DNA of 56,711 nucleotides, taken from Cohnella sp. GbtcB17. GTDB lineage: Bacteria; Bacillota; Bacilli; Paenibacillales; Paenibacillaceae. Both the position numbers and the translations under genes were made by a program. Positions 24,360 to 31,992 of this stretch are shown here, piece after piece. Where the stretch lies: NCBI RefSeq assembly GCF_019091135.1, contig NZ_JAGXJW010000054.1:342-57052 (forward strand), read 5' to 3'. The notes beneath the pieces are model-generated. The model saw nothing but the letters and a program-made list of their open reading frames with translations. It was not told the origin of the DNA and did not search any database. Numbering within the stretch: position 1 is the first letter of the stretch; each line of letters opens with the position of its first letter.

Positions 24360-25263
24360 ACGACCGCCTGATCTCCTGCCAACTCAGCTTGCCGGCATTC
24401 AGCTTGCCTTCCAGCCATTTCCCGTTCGGCAAGCTGTAATACAGCACCTCGCTTCGTTCGTCCCCGTCCGTATCCCATACGCGCAGGAAACGCACGTCCG
24501 GCTTCGCGCCGAGCACACCACCTTCGCCGATCAGCTGCCAGTTCTGATGGAGGTACGCCTGTGCCCCCTGCGTCGAGGTCCCTTCAGACGAAACGCGGCC
24601 CAGCCACCAGCGACCGCTTTCCGGCACGTACCGGAGCAGCTCCGACGGTCCGTCCGAATCCGCTCGTTCGCTCGCACTTGAATTTTCCGCGAATCGGCCT
24701 CCCCATTCCAGCATGCCCTGATTGACGCGCCCCGCCGCTTCCCAGTTGCGGTACCATCCGTCGATCATGCCGTGAATGTTGTAGAACACCGTGTTGCGCG
24801 GGGCGACGTCGAAGTCGTTGATGTCGGGCTCCCCGTACAAGTCCGCCGCCATCTCGTGGATGCAGCCGTGCAGGCCCGAGCCTTCGATGAACAGTCCCAG
24901 CTCGTCGGCCGTCCGAAACGACTGCGGCTGCATCACGATCCTCGCCTCCGCCGACCGGTCATAGCACGGCGCACGCCGAATTTCTTCCGGCACCCGCTGC
25001 CACGGCGCGACCAAAGACGTATCGTAGCGCTGCCGGCCGTACCAATCGAGCGCCCTGCGAATGAATCCCCGATGGAACTGAAGAAACTGCGTGCCGTATC
25101 CCGGACGCAGCTGCGACGGATCGCTCACGTGATGTGCGTGGTGCCAGTTCATATGCTCTTCCAGCAGATCCTCCGGAAAGTTCGCTATTGTCGGCATTCC
25201 CGTCCAGCCTCCCCATGCCTGCGGCCGAAAGGGCACAGGCATTCGCCTTGTTTGCAGCATCAT
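24358..25263 (-). CDS. Tyrosinase-like type-3 copper protein
   Basis: 301 residues. Six His fit a coupled binuclear copper site. CuA candidates are His 41/44 in MNWHHAHHVS and His 64 in FLQFHRGFIRRAL (compare the F-L-x-W-H-R of tyrosinases). CuB candidates are His 132 and 136 in LHGCIHEMAADLYG and His 164 in NTVFYNIHGMIDGWYRNWE, which mirrors the F-x-x-H-H-x-x-V-D-x-x-W motif. A C-terminal domain of about 100 residues (about 200-301; LGRVSSEGTSTQGAQAYLHQNWQLIG, VRFLRVWDTDGDERSEVLYYSLPNGKWLEGKL) looks like a beta repeat. There is no signal peptide. No good ribosome site is seen at the ATG at 25263. 25242 is an alternative. Whether it oxidises phenols or only binds oxygen is unknown. Confidence 0.65.
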   Translation of the reverse strand: MMLQTRRMPVPFRPQAWGGWTGMPTIANFPEDLLEEHMNWHHAHHVSDPSQLRPGYGTQFLQFHRGFIRRALDWYGRQRYDTSLVAPWQRVPEEIRRAPCYDRSAEARIVMQPQSFRTADELGLFIEGSGLHGCIHEMAADLYGEPDINDFDVAPRNTVFYNIHGMIDGWYRNWEAAGRVNQGMLEWGGRFAENSSASERADSDGPSELLRYVPESGRWWLGRVSSEGTSTQGAQAYLHQNWQLIGEGGVLGAKPDVRFLRVWDTDGDERSEVLYYSLPNGKWLEGKLNAGKLSWQEIRRS

Positions 25264-25314
25264 ATGCGAGGGACTGGGCTTAAGGTGAATCCGAAAGCGC
25301 GAGACGAATCCCGT

Positions 25315-26397
25315 CTACTCGATAATCTCGATTTTCCGCAGGCGATAGATCTGGTAGAGGTGCGTCACGATGACCTTCAGCACCGCGTAGCCCGGCACGG
25401 CCAGGAACATGCCCAGCAATCCGAATAGACTCCCTACAATGAGCAGCACGATGATGATCGTGAGCGGGTGGATGTCGAGCTTCTTGCCCATGATCTGCGG
25501 CGACAGCAGTCGGTCCTCGATCTGCTGCGCGATGAGGATGACGACGATCGTCCAGACGACCTTCCACGGCGAATCGATGAACGCGACGATCACGCTCGGC
25601 ACCGAACCGATGAGCACGCCGACGTACGGGATGACGTTGAGAAACGTAAACACGATCGCCAGCAGCAGCGCGTATTTGAGCCCGATGATAAGGTAGCCGG
25701 TCAGCATCATGATGCCGAGGCAGATGCTCACCAGAATTTTACCTTGTATGTAGGCGCTGAGCGCTTTGTCCATTTCCATCATGATCGACTTGGCTTGGTC
25801 GTCGTGCTTGTCGGGCACGATTTTAACGACGTAATCCGGCACCTTGTAACCCGTCTTGAGCATATAGTAGGCGATGAACGGCACCGTCGAGAGCAGCAGC
25901 ACGAACTGCGAGATCCAGCCCATAATCTTGTTGAAGGCGTTGCCCGTGTTGGAAATGACGCCATTGACCAGGTCGGGAATGCGGGAGGTGAGGTCGAACT
26001 TCGGATCGTTCAGATACTTGGTCGCCCACTCGTATTCCTGGAGCTTGTTCACTTGATCCTGCGCGAGCTGGACGAGCTGCGGCACGCTGTCGATGAGACT
26101 GTCGATCTGATCGCGAATGATCGGGCCGACCAGCATGATAAAAAACGTGAACAACGCCGCCAGCGCCAAGTATACGATCGCAATCGAGGTCGACTTGTTG
26201 ATGCCCCTTTTTTCCAATATACCGACGACCGGCCGCAGCAAATAGTACATGATCGCCGACAGCAGCATCGGCAGGAGCAGCACCTCGAGTACCGTTACCA
26301 GCGGGTTAAAAATAAACCTGACCTTGGAAGCCAAGAAGATGATCACCAGCACGACAATGATGCCGTAGCCGATCCTGAAATACTTGCCTTGAGGCAT
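25315..26397 (-). CDS. AI-2E/PerM-family permease
   Basis: 360 residues with about eight membrane segments, starting with YFRIGYGIIVVLVIIFLASKVRFI. The family signatures are present: LPMLLSAIMYYLLRPVVGILEKRGINK, the amphipathic loop with DQIDSLIDSVPQLVQLAQDQVNKLQ, AYIQGKILVSICLGIMMLTGYLIIGL, FLNVIPYVGVLIGSVPSVIVAF and LSPQIMGKKLDIHPLTIIIVLLIVGSLFGLLGMFLAVPGYAVLKV. Members include transporters for autoinducer-2 and sodium-proton exchange, so the substrate is open. ATG 26397 follows GGTGGG by 4 bases, and a GTG at 26406 is possible. It marks the left border of the tailocin region. Confidence 0.88.
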   Translation of the reverse strand: MPQGKYFRIGYGIIVVLVIIFLASKVRFIFNPLVTVLEVLLLPMLLSAIMYYLLRPVVGILEKRGINKSTSIAIVYLALAALFTFFIMLVGPIIRDQIDSLIDSVPQLVQLAQDQVNKLQEYEWATKYLNDPKFDLTSRIPDLVNGVISNTGNAFNKIMGWISQFVLLLSTVPFIAYYMLKTGYKVPDYVVKIVPDKHDDQAKSIMMEMDKALSAYIQGKILVSICLGIMMLTGYLIIGLKYALLLAIVFTFLNVIPYVGVLIGSVPSVIVAFIDSPWKVVWTIVVILIAQQIEDRLLSPQIMGKKLDIHPLTIIIVLLIVGSLFGLLGMFLAVPGYAVLKVIVTHLYQIYRLRKIEIIE

Positions 26398-26464
26398 GCA
26401 GCCCACCGACCTTCGGAAAGTTATAATAAGATATAACCTTCGTCGGCCGGCGGGAAACTCCTTC

Positions 26465-27271
26465 TTACTCGGTCGGCATGCCCGCCGCTTTGCGAACCTC
26501 GTTGGCCAGGCGATTGAACTCCGCCTTGTCCGCCTTCGTCGTCGCCGCGAACCATGCTGCGGACAGGAACTTGATGATTTTCTCCGCGTCTTCAGGCTTC
26601 ATCGTAATCTCCTCCTCCTCGTCAGGATCGGAATCGGGCTTAGGATCTGGATTCGGATTTGGGTTCGGGTTCGGGTTGCCGACCGGATTCGTGTCCCACC
26701 AGCCTTCGTTGCCGTAGGACTCGTTCAGGTCCAGCGCGATGCCGGATACCCTCGTGTCGATCTTATATTGGAAAATGTTCGCTTTATCGCTGCGTTTGCC
26801 CCGGCTCCAGGCGTACGTCTGCCAGAAGTGCGTGCAAGCGCGGCGCTTCGCCATCTCCTCGACGACCGCATAGGACCCGTAGACGCCCGTCTCGTAGCCC
26901 GTCACTTGCTTCGCCGCCGCCTTCAGGTAAGCTTCAATGGCGTCGAAGTCCTTCGGCTGCGCATCGTAATCCACCGCGAAGTAGATCGCGGTGCCTTTCG
27001 GCTGCCCGACGGCGAGCGCCTCCGCATAGGCGGCGGCTCCGTCGTTGCGCCCCGCATCCGCTCCGCTCGCCGCGCGGTTCGCCGTCGTCTCGTACACCGA
27101 GACGATCTGCATGCCCGCCGACGTGATCAGCTTCGCCTCGTCCGCGGTCATCCGCTTCCAGGCGTACGACGGCGGCACCAGGTAACGTGCGGCGAAGGCG
27201 TAGCCGGCGGACGCCAGCGCCTTGGCTTGCGCGGCCGTGACAGGCGTGGCTTTATCGATGCCTTTTGCCAT
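26465..27271 (-). CDS. Endolysin, DUF1906 glycoside-hydrolase-like domain
   Basis: 268 residues from the ATG at 27271 with GGAG 7 bases upstream. Residues about 3-190 form a DUF1906 (Rv2525c-like) TIM-barrel domain: GIDKATPVTAAQAKALASAGYAFAARYLVPP, VSVYETTANRA, IYFAVDYDAQPKDFDAIEAYL, GVYGSYAVVEEM and DLNESYG. A PN-repeat linker (NPNPNPNPNPDPKPDSDPDEEEE) leads to a small helical C-terminal domain (KPEDAEKIIKFLSAAWFAATTKADK) that probably binds the wall. It is the last gene of the tail cluster and the likely murein hydrolase for release. The catalytic residues are presumed to be the acidic ones in AVDYD, by analogy. Confidence 0.85.
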   Translation of the reverse strand: MAKGIDKATPVTAAQAKALASAGYAFAARYLVPPSYAWKRMTADEAKLITSAGMQIVSVYETTANRAASGADAGRNDGAAAYAEALAVGQPKGTAIYFAVDYDAQPKDFDAIEAYLKAAAKQVTGYETGVYGSYAVVEEMAKRRACTHFWQTYAWSRGKRSDKANIFQYKIDTRVSGIALDLNESYGNEGWWDTNPVGNPNPNPNPNPDPKPDSDPDEEEEITMKPEDAEKIIKFLSAAWFAATTKADKAEFNRLANEVRKAAGMPTE

Positions 27272-27399
27272 GGGGATGGCTCCTTTCTTGTAGGCGTTAA
27301 AGGACTGTGAGGGATACATAGGGTGAGGTAGTGCTTGTTGTATTTTATTCGGGGACGAATGTTGGGGCACGGCGCTCGTCCTAACCTTGGATGGTCGCT

Positions 27400-29817
27400 T
27401 TATACAGGCTCTATGACGATGCTATTCCACTTCGCGGGGAACAGCGCCGGCGAGCCGCTTTTATTTAAAATCATGCCCACGTTTTGGCCATTGCCTATAC
27501 CGGCATACTCCGCATTGCTCAGCAAATGGTCAATTGCGATATTTCCATTCAAGTAGATCAAAACGCGTTTGCCTTTGCAAACGACTTTGAGTTCATAGTA
27601 CGTGTCGTTCGCAAAATCGTAACGATATGTTTGTGGCGTAGAGAAAACGCCCGCAATGCGCTTATTCAGCTTCAAAGTGGTCGCATCGAAAGAAATCCAA
27701 AAATGATTGCTTGCATCTACCCGTTTAAAAGTTAAACCTGCCATGCGTAGGCCGCTTGTCAATTGACCCTTTAACTTGGCGGAAACGGCATAGTCTGGCT
27801 CGGCGATGACCAGCGTAGCGGCTTGACCGTCGATATCAGACGTATTGGTGGCTTCATTGCCCGCGATGGCCCACCCACCGGTTGTCGCCCATGCACCTCC
27901 AACATTCGCGCTGCCGAGCGCGGAAGCGTCCGGACGCGTAAACGTATCGTAGGCGATGCCTGCAAACTGAGAGGAGATCGCTCCTGCGTCATCCACCGAT
28001 ATTTTAAAAGGGACATTTTTAGGAGATCGGGCTACCGGCTCTTTGTAGCCGTTGATTTTACCGATATAGTTTTCTGCCGCGATCTCCTCTTTTGTATAAA
28101 TGCCCTTCTCGAAGTAATGCCTGTCCGAAGGAGAGAACGGCGATACATCGTCGTAAGTGACCATTGCGCCGCAAAAATATGTCGGGGCCGATACAGGAAG
28201 ATCCGAAACGGACAGTTGAATATATTGGCCGTCCGACGTGCGACTGCCTCTGCCCACCGATTGAATCCACTTCGTATAGGCACCGCCCAAGGAATAGGGA
28301 TAAAGCACTTCGTTGCCAGCGACTCCTCCGGAGATTCGGGCCGAATAGGCACTATTAGCTGCTCCACCTTGGATGAATATGCTGTATGCAACGTCCCGCG
28401 TAGGGTCGAGTTGAACCGGTCCTTGATCGACTAGACCTGTCGTGCCGCGAAATTTAATTTTTAAATTGGGCTTGTCCACTCCATTGGGCGTAATCTTGAA
28501 TACTACCGGATTCTCCCCGACGATTTGTTTCACTTCTGGCGACAAGGGAACGGGAAGGGTAGAAAGATCCTGAACTTGCTCAATGGTAGCGCCGTTGCCG
28601 GCAACTCTCCAGTTTCGAATGTCGTTCACGTTTTGCAGCAAATTAATTCCTGGCGGACTAAACAAACGTTGCTGACGTTGATCAAGCGTTGTTTTCAAAT
28701 CGAGGTTCTTATAGACATCGTCGTTTTTCGCGTTAATGGTGGCCTGGCTTAGAGTTACGCCTTTCAAATTAGCGCTCGACTGCAGTTGATGAATATAAGC
28801 GGAACCGATGGCACCCGGAGCCCCGGATTTTACCAAAGCGGCGCTTCCCGTATCCATCCGTACGTTGGATCCTATACGCCCAAGGTATGCGGCGTATTTT
28901 TGCTTCTCGGCAAGCGGTTTAAGCGTATCGGGCAATGCGAAAAACCAGCCTGGGGAACCGTTTTGAACGGGCGATGACCAGGAAAATCCAAAGCCATTGA
29001 TGTCCAAGCCGTTCGACGAAGCATTGTTGAGCAATTTAATGGCGGCTTCTCCGATGACCTCGAACTGCAGGAAGTCAAATTCTCCGCTGAGGCCTACAGG
29101 GTCCGTTCGAACACCTCCATCATCGATACATTGATAAATGCCGTAAGGACTGAAGCCCGCATGCACGTTCCAGAAGGCTCCGCCAAGTCCACTATTGCCC
29201 GAGGTCCCGATAAGAATGCCGCAGAACGTCCCGTTAATATTGCCGCGCTCGAACGTATAGTCGTAATTGTTCGTTTTGACATACACGCCCGCAAGCCCGC
29301 CCCAAGTACAGTCCCGAGATGTGACATGACCAACGGTGTTGTTAAGCAAGAGACCGACTTTAATATTGCGCGTCCTCACATTCTCGAAGACGGGCGTCGC
29401 TCCTCCATACACCCCGATAGCGGCCGGACCCACTGCGAACATTTCGTAGCGATCCTGATCGAACCACGTCTTGTCCACCCAGTTGGCCAGATTGACCAGA
29501 TTGTACGCTGTCGGTCCCCATACCATGATGTCCCGCACGATTCCGCCAGTTCCTGCTACGCTTAGGCATGGCATCAAGTCCGTCGGATTGACCGGCAAAA
29601 AGTTGATCGTTGTCCCGCCCGATCCGCTGTCCACATACGGGGCGTCGCCCCTAAATACGCGGCAGTCGATATCGAGCGTGTCCGTAATGACGTATCTGCC
29701 CGACGGGACGTACAAATTGTGCTCTTTGTCGCAGGCCAGCAATGCCGCTTTGAACGCGTTTGTGCTGTCCGTTGCGCCTGTCGGATCTGCACCGTAATCG
29801 AGAACGTTAAATTCCAT
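27400..29817 (-). CDS. Tailspike with pectate-lyase-type beta-helix and LamG-like C-terminus
   Basis: 805 residues from ATG 29817, with GGAGG 7 bases upstream. FNVLDYGADPTGATDSTNAFKAALLA is the classic start of the Pectate_lyase_3 right-handed beta-helix, used by tailspikes to bind or cleave surface glycans. The helix covers about 1-380. A linker of about 230 residues follows. A concanavalin-like domain occupies about 620-805 (YDTFTRPDASALGSANVGGAWATTGGWAI, FKRVDASNHFWISFD, YYELKVVCKGKRVLIYLNGNIAID). The base composition is visibly more AT-rich than the baseplate genes, suggesting separate acquisition. It has its own promoter box (29851-29896) after the holin gene. Confidence 0.8.
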   Translation of the reverse strand: MEFNVLDYGADPTGATDSTNAFKAALLACDKEHNLYVPSGRYVITDTLDIDCRVFRGDAPYVDSGSGGTTINFLPVNPTDLMPCLSVAGTGGIVRDIMVWGPTAYNLVNLANWVDKTWFDQDRYEMFAVGPAAIGVYGGATPVFENVRTRNIKVGLLLNNTVGHVTSRDCTWGGLAGVYVKTNNYDYTFERGNINGTFCGILIGTSGNSGLGGAFWNVHAGFSPYGIYQCIDDGGVRTDPVGLSGEFDFLQFEVIGEAAIKLLNNASSNGLDINGFGFSWSSPVQNGSPGWFFALPDTLKPLAEKQKYAAYLGRIGSNVRMDTGSAALVKSGAPGAIGSAYIHQLQSSANLKGVTLSQATINAKNDDVYKNLDLKTTLDQRQQRLFSPPGINLLQNVNDIRNWRVAGNGATIEQVQDLSTLPVPLSPEVKQIVGENPVVFKITPNGVDKPNLKIKFRGTTGLVDQGPVQLDPTRDVAYSIFIQGGAANSAYSARISGGVAGNEVLYPYSLGGAYTKWIQSVGRGSRTSDGQYIQLSVSDLPVSAPTYFCGAMVTYDDVSPFSPSDRHYFEKGIYTKEEIAAENYIGKINGYKEPVARSPKNVPFKISVDDAGAISSQFAGIAYDTFTRPDASALGSANVGGAWATTGGWAIAGNEATNTSDIDGQAATLVIAEPDYAVSAKLKGQLTSGLRMAGLTFKRVDASNHFWISFDATTLKLNKRIAGVFSTPQTYRYDFANDTYYELKVVCKGKRVLIYLNGNIAIDHLLSNAEYAGIGNGQNVGMILNKSGSPALFPAKWNSIVIEPV

Positions 29818-29850
29818 TTCAATTCCTCCGTTCAAAATGGTTTAATCCCA

Positions 29851-29896
29851 GAACATGCATTCCCCTAAAACTATTAGTTGGCAATCGTACGACAAG
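29851..29896 (-). promoter_or_regulatory. Tailocin promoter B: 18-bp box plus LexA-like box
   Basis: Minus-strand CTTGTCGTACGATTGCCA (29896-29879) is followed by ACTAATAG and, after 16 bp, by GAATGCATGTTC (29862-29851). The box is 17/18 identical to that at 43942-43959, where it is also followed by TATAG and a LexA-type box. It lies 62 bp upstream of the tailspike start. Confidence 0.6.
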
Positions 29897-29947
29897 TAGT
29901 TGCTAAAAAATCCTGGAGAGGTTATCTTTAGGATTCGCCCGTTCACG

Positions 29948-30430
29948 TTAGTTTTTTCCGCTGATTGTATCGACGTTCGAGTCCTCTTGCTTTTGATTAA
30001 ATTGTTCAAGCCGTTTGGTGATGACGCCCGGCAGAGAGACGCCGAGCGCGCCAAAGTTTTCAACCAGGCTGAGGCCTTCTCTTCCGACGTAAAAATAGAT
30101 CGCGGCCGTCCGGAACATGGGCACCCCGGGTTGCAGCCAATCGTCCAACTGTGCCGCCAGCCCAACGACGGCCAGCACGATGATTTTCCGAATGCCGCCC
30201 CAGTAGAGCTTGTCCGAGTTTAAGTTGTGATTTTTGATCGCACTGGCAACGCCGCTGACATAGTCTAGGACAATGAGAGTGAATAGCACTTCCAGCGCTT
30301 TGTCCCAGCCACCGAGGATCGTAGTAAGAAGCATGCCGATCGCCGCCCCCATTCCACCCGCGAATGCCTCTTTGCCGCCGGCCGCGGCCGCATACCAGGC
30401 GTTGGATAGTAGTAGTTTCAGTTGTAGCAG
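29948..30430 (-). CDS. Phage holin (toxin secretion/phage lysis holin family)
   Basis: About 160 residues. Three to four membrane segments: GAAIGMLLTTILGGW, ALEVLFTLIVLDYVSGVASAIKN, IIVLAVVGLAAQLDDWL and FRTAAIYFYVGREGLSLVENFGALG. The VLDYVSGVASA and REGLSLVENFG stretches identify the phage_holin_4 family. It forms membrane lesions that release the endolysin. The open frame runs up to 30508, but those first codons translate a hairpin (30453-30480). GGAGGGGG at 30434-30443 instead points to a CTG at 30430. No ATG, GTG or TTG fits that ribosome site, so a CTG start is my best reading. Upstream starts at 30445 (TTG) or 30508 remain possible. Confidence 0.8.
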   Translation of the reverse strand: MLQLKLLLSNAWYAAAAGGKEAFAGGMGAAIGMLLTTILGGWDKALEVLFTLIVLDYVSGVASAIKNHNLNSDKLYWGGIRKIIVLAVVGLAAQLDDWLQPGVPMFRTAAIYFYVGREGLSLVENFGALGVSLPGVITKRLEQFNQKQEDSNVDTISGKN

Positions 30431-30446
30431 GTCGACCCCCTCCAAA

Positions 30447-30481
30447 ATAGGAAAGACACCGTTTGCTTTCCGGTGCCTTAA
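30447..30481 (-). terminator. Hairpin between the CD1375-type gene and the holin
   Basis: Minus-strand AAGGCACCG, a 9-base loop, CGGTGTCTT, then TCCTATTTT. This is a likely partial terminator that lowers holin expression relative to the fibres. Its loop and flank (ACCGGAAAGCAAACG) repeat 15 bp of the upstream small gene. Confidence 0.5.
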
Positions 30482-30530
30482 AAATAGGTATTTAATTAAC
30501 GAATCCAATCAACGCCGCCCCATCAGCCGC

Positions 30531-30638
30531 TTAATCGTCGGCATCCAGGATGGTTTGCACTTCAGCGCGTTTGCTTTCCGGTACGTCGTCGATCGTCTTC
30601 AGCGCCCGACGGATCAGGTTCGCATAAACTTGGGCCAT
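30531..30638 (-). CDS. CD1375/XkdX-type small phage protein
   Basis: 35 residues. MAQVYANLIRRALKTIDDVP continues to ESKRAEVQTILDADD, matching the short M-A-x-V-Y-x-x-L-I-x-x-x-x-K-T-I-x-D-V-P pattern of CD1375-family proteins found between tail fibre and holin genes. Its function is unknown. AAGGAGGTGAG lies about 10 bases upstream. It is too short for many ORF callers. Confidence 0.75.
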   Translation of the reverse strand: MAQVYANLIRRALKTIDDVPESKRAEVQTILDADD

Positions 30639-30639
30639 T

Positions 30640-31164
30640 TCAGCTCTCACCTCCTTCAAGCGCAGTCAAACGCGCTTCCAAGGCATCGATTCGGGCCTGC
30701 TGCTGGATGATGGTATCGTATGCCTCGGCGAGCCCGAGCATCGTATTAACGGCCTCTTCCTCGCGGGCGGTGTCGGCGGCCGTGGCCGTCTCGTATACCT
30801 CGGCGACGGCGAGCATGGTGTGTACGCTTTCCGCTTGCAGCGCGGCGACCTGGGCCGACAATGGCGTCTGGTAAACTGGCGAATCCTGTGGATTCTCTGG
30901 ATCGGGATACGAAAAAAGCAGCGAGGGCTGCTCGCTGCTTATGTCAACCCGATACCCATTTGCGGCCATAAAGTCTTCGGCGAACTCGCCATACTCCAGC
31001 TGAAGCATGCCGACCGTTTCCGGGTCGCGCTCCTTCAACGCCAGGTATGCTTTGAAGTCCTGCCCGATGGTCGTTTCGACGACGTGGCCTGTGCGCTCGC
31101 CCGTGTTAACGACGATGTTCCCTGTCGCCTTGTCATAGTAGATTCTGCGACCGATCTGTAACAT
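30640..31164 (-). CDS. Tail-associated protein of unknown function
   Basis: 174 residues. The N-terminus MLQIGRRIYYDKATGNIVVNTGERTGHVVETTIGQDFKAYLALKERDPETV occurs in proteins next to phage fibres. The C-terminus is a coiled coil with two related segments, SVHTMLAVAEVYETA and AVNTMLGLAEAYDTI, ending ARIDALEARLTALEGG, and probably trimerises. AAAGGAGG precedes the ATG. The stop lies 1 bp before the next start, so it belongs to the fibre operon. A chaperone or baseplate link is possible. Confidence 0.7.
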   Translation of the reverse strand: MLQIGRRIYYDKATGNIVVNTGERTGHVVETTIGQDFKAYLALKERDPETVGMLQLEYGEFAEDFMAANGYRVDISSEQPSLLFSYPDPENPQDSPVYQTPLSAQVAALQAESVHTMLAVAEVYETATAADTAREEEAVNTMLGLAEAYDTIIQQQARIDALEARLTALEGGES

Positions 31165-31179
31165 GTGCCTGCCTCCTTT

Positions 31180-31989
31180 TTATCCCCATGCGAACCAATA
31201 AAAGCTATTTCCGTTGCCACTTGCAACGACAGAAAAACCGCCCGCGTACACGCTCCAGCTTACTGTTATGTGTCTGGTGCCGTCCATCCAACTGGAGAAT
31301 GTGTTAGCAGTGGGCCACTGCGTCCGCCCATTCCATACGGCTCGTATCGTGTTATCCCAAGCGCCCATTACAACCTCGACGACAATTAGGGTCGGTGTAA
31401 ACGATAGTCCGTTAACGACGTTCGTAGTTCCCACGGGGTCAGAGTAGCCGCTCGCAAAAGCGGCGGTCGACCCGTTTCCCGTTATGCCTAATAGCGTCAC
31501 GCCTTTTAAAATATTGGATGCCTTATGGCTAGGATCAAAATTATGGAGTTCTGTCGTTCCGGGATTTCCAAAGCCCCCACCTTGTAAATAAGCACCGACA
31601 GGAAAACCGAAGGACATGTTACCTTGTCCGTCGGCCCAGGCATTCGTGATGTTGGTTCCCAGCGGGTAAGTCGGCATCGTACCCGGCGTACCGAACATCG
31701 TTTTATTGCTCGGCCAGTTCGCCGGTACGAAGTTCGGATCATTGGCTATTAATGTACCGAATCCGCCCGTATTTTTGCCGGGACCGTAAACGCCTAGAGG
31801 CGGCTCCATGACGATATTGCCACCCGAATCTGCGCGCGCCGATACTGCGGTAATGTACTGCCCTGCGGCTGGGTTTCCGCGACGGTCAGGCAGCGTTCCG
31901 GCGGTTTGGTAGTTCGTACCCGCGCTGAACTTCTTCGGTGCGGCAACATCGCCCGGCACGGCGTCACCCGGAATAAATATTTGCCCCAT
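31180..31989 (-). CDS. Tail fibre or receptor-binding-type protein
   Basis: 269 residues rich in Gly, Asn, Thr and Pro. The N-terminus MGQIFIPGDAVPGDVAAPKKFSAGTNYQTAGTLPDRRGNP contains the short loop GTLPDRRG found in tail collar/fibre proteins. GVTLLGITGNG is a second such loop. The C-terminal about 90 residues (TPTLIVVEVVMGAWDNTIRAVWNGRTQWPTANTFSSWMDGTRHITVSWSVYAGGFSVVASGNGNSFYWFAWG) look like an H-type fibre head domain. It follows the long fibre by 3 bp. It may be a second fibre or a fibre tip. Confidence 0.7.
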   Translation of the reverse strand: MGQIFIPGDAVPGDVAAPKKFSAGTNYQTAGTLPDRRGNPAAGQYITAVSARADSGGNIVMEPPLGVYGPGKNTGGFGTLIANDPNFVPANWPSNKTMFGTPGTMPTYPLGTNITNAWADGQGNMSFGFPVGAYLQGGGFGNPGTTELHNFDPSHKASNILKGVTLLGITGNGSTAAFASGYSDPVGTTNVVNGLSFTPTLIVVEVVMGAWDNTIRAVWNGRTQWPTANTFSSWMDGTRHITVSWSVYAGGFSVVASGNGNSFYWFAWG

Positions 31990-31992
31990 CGA

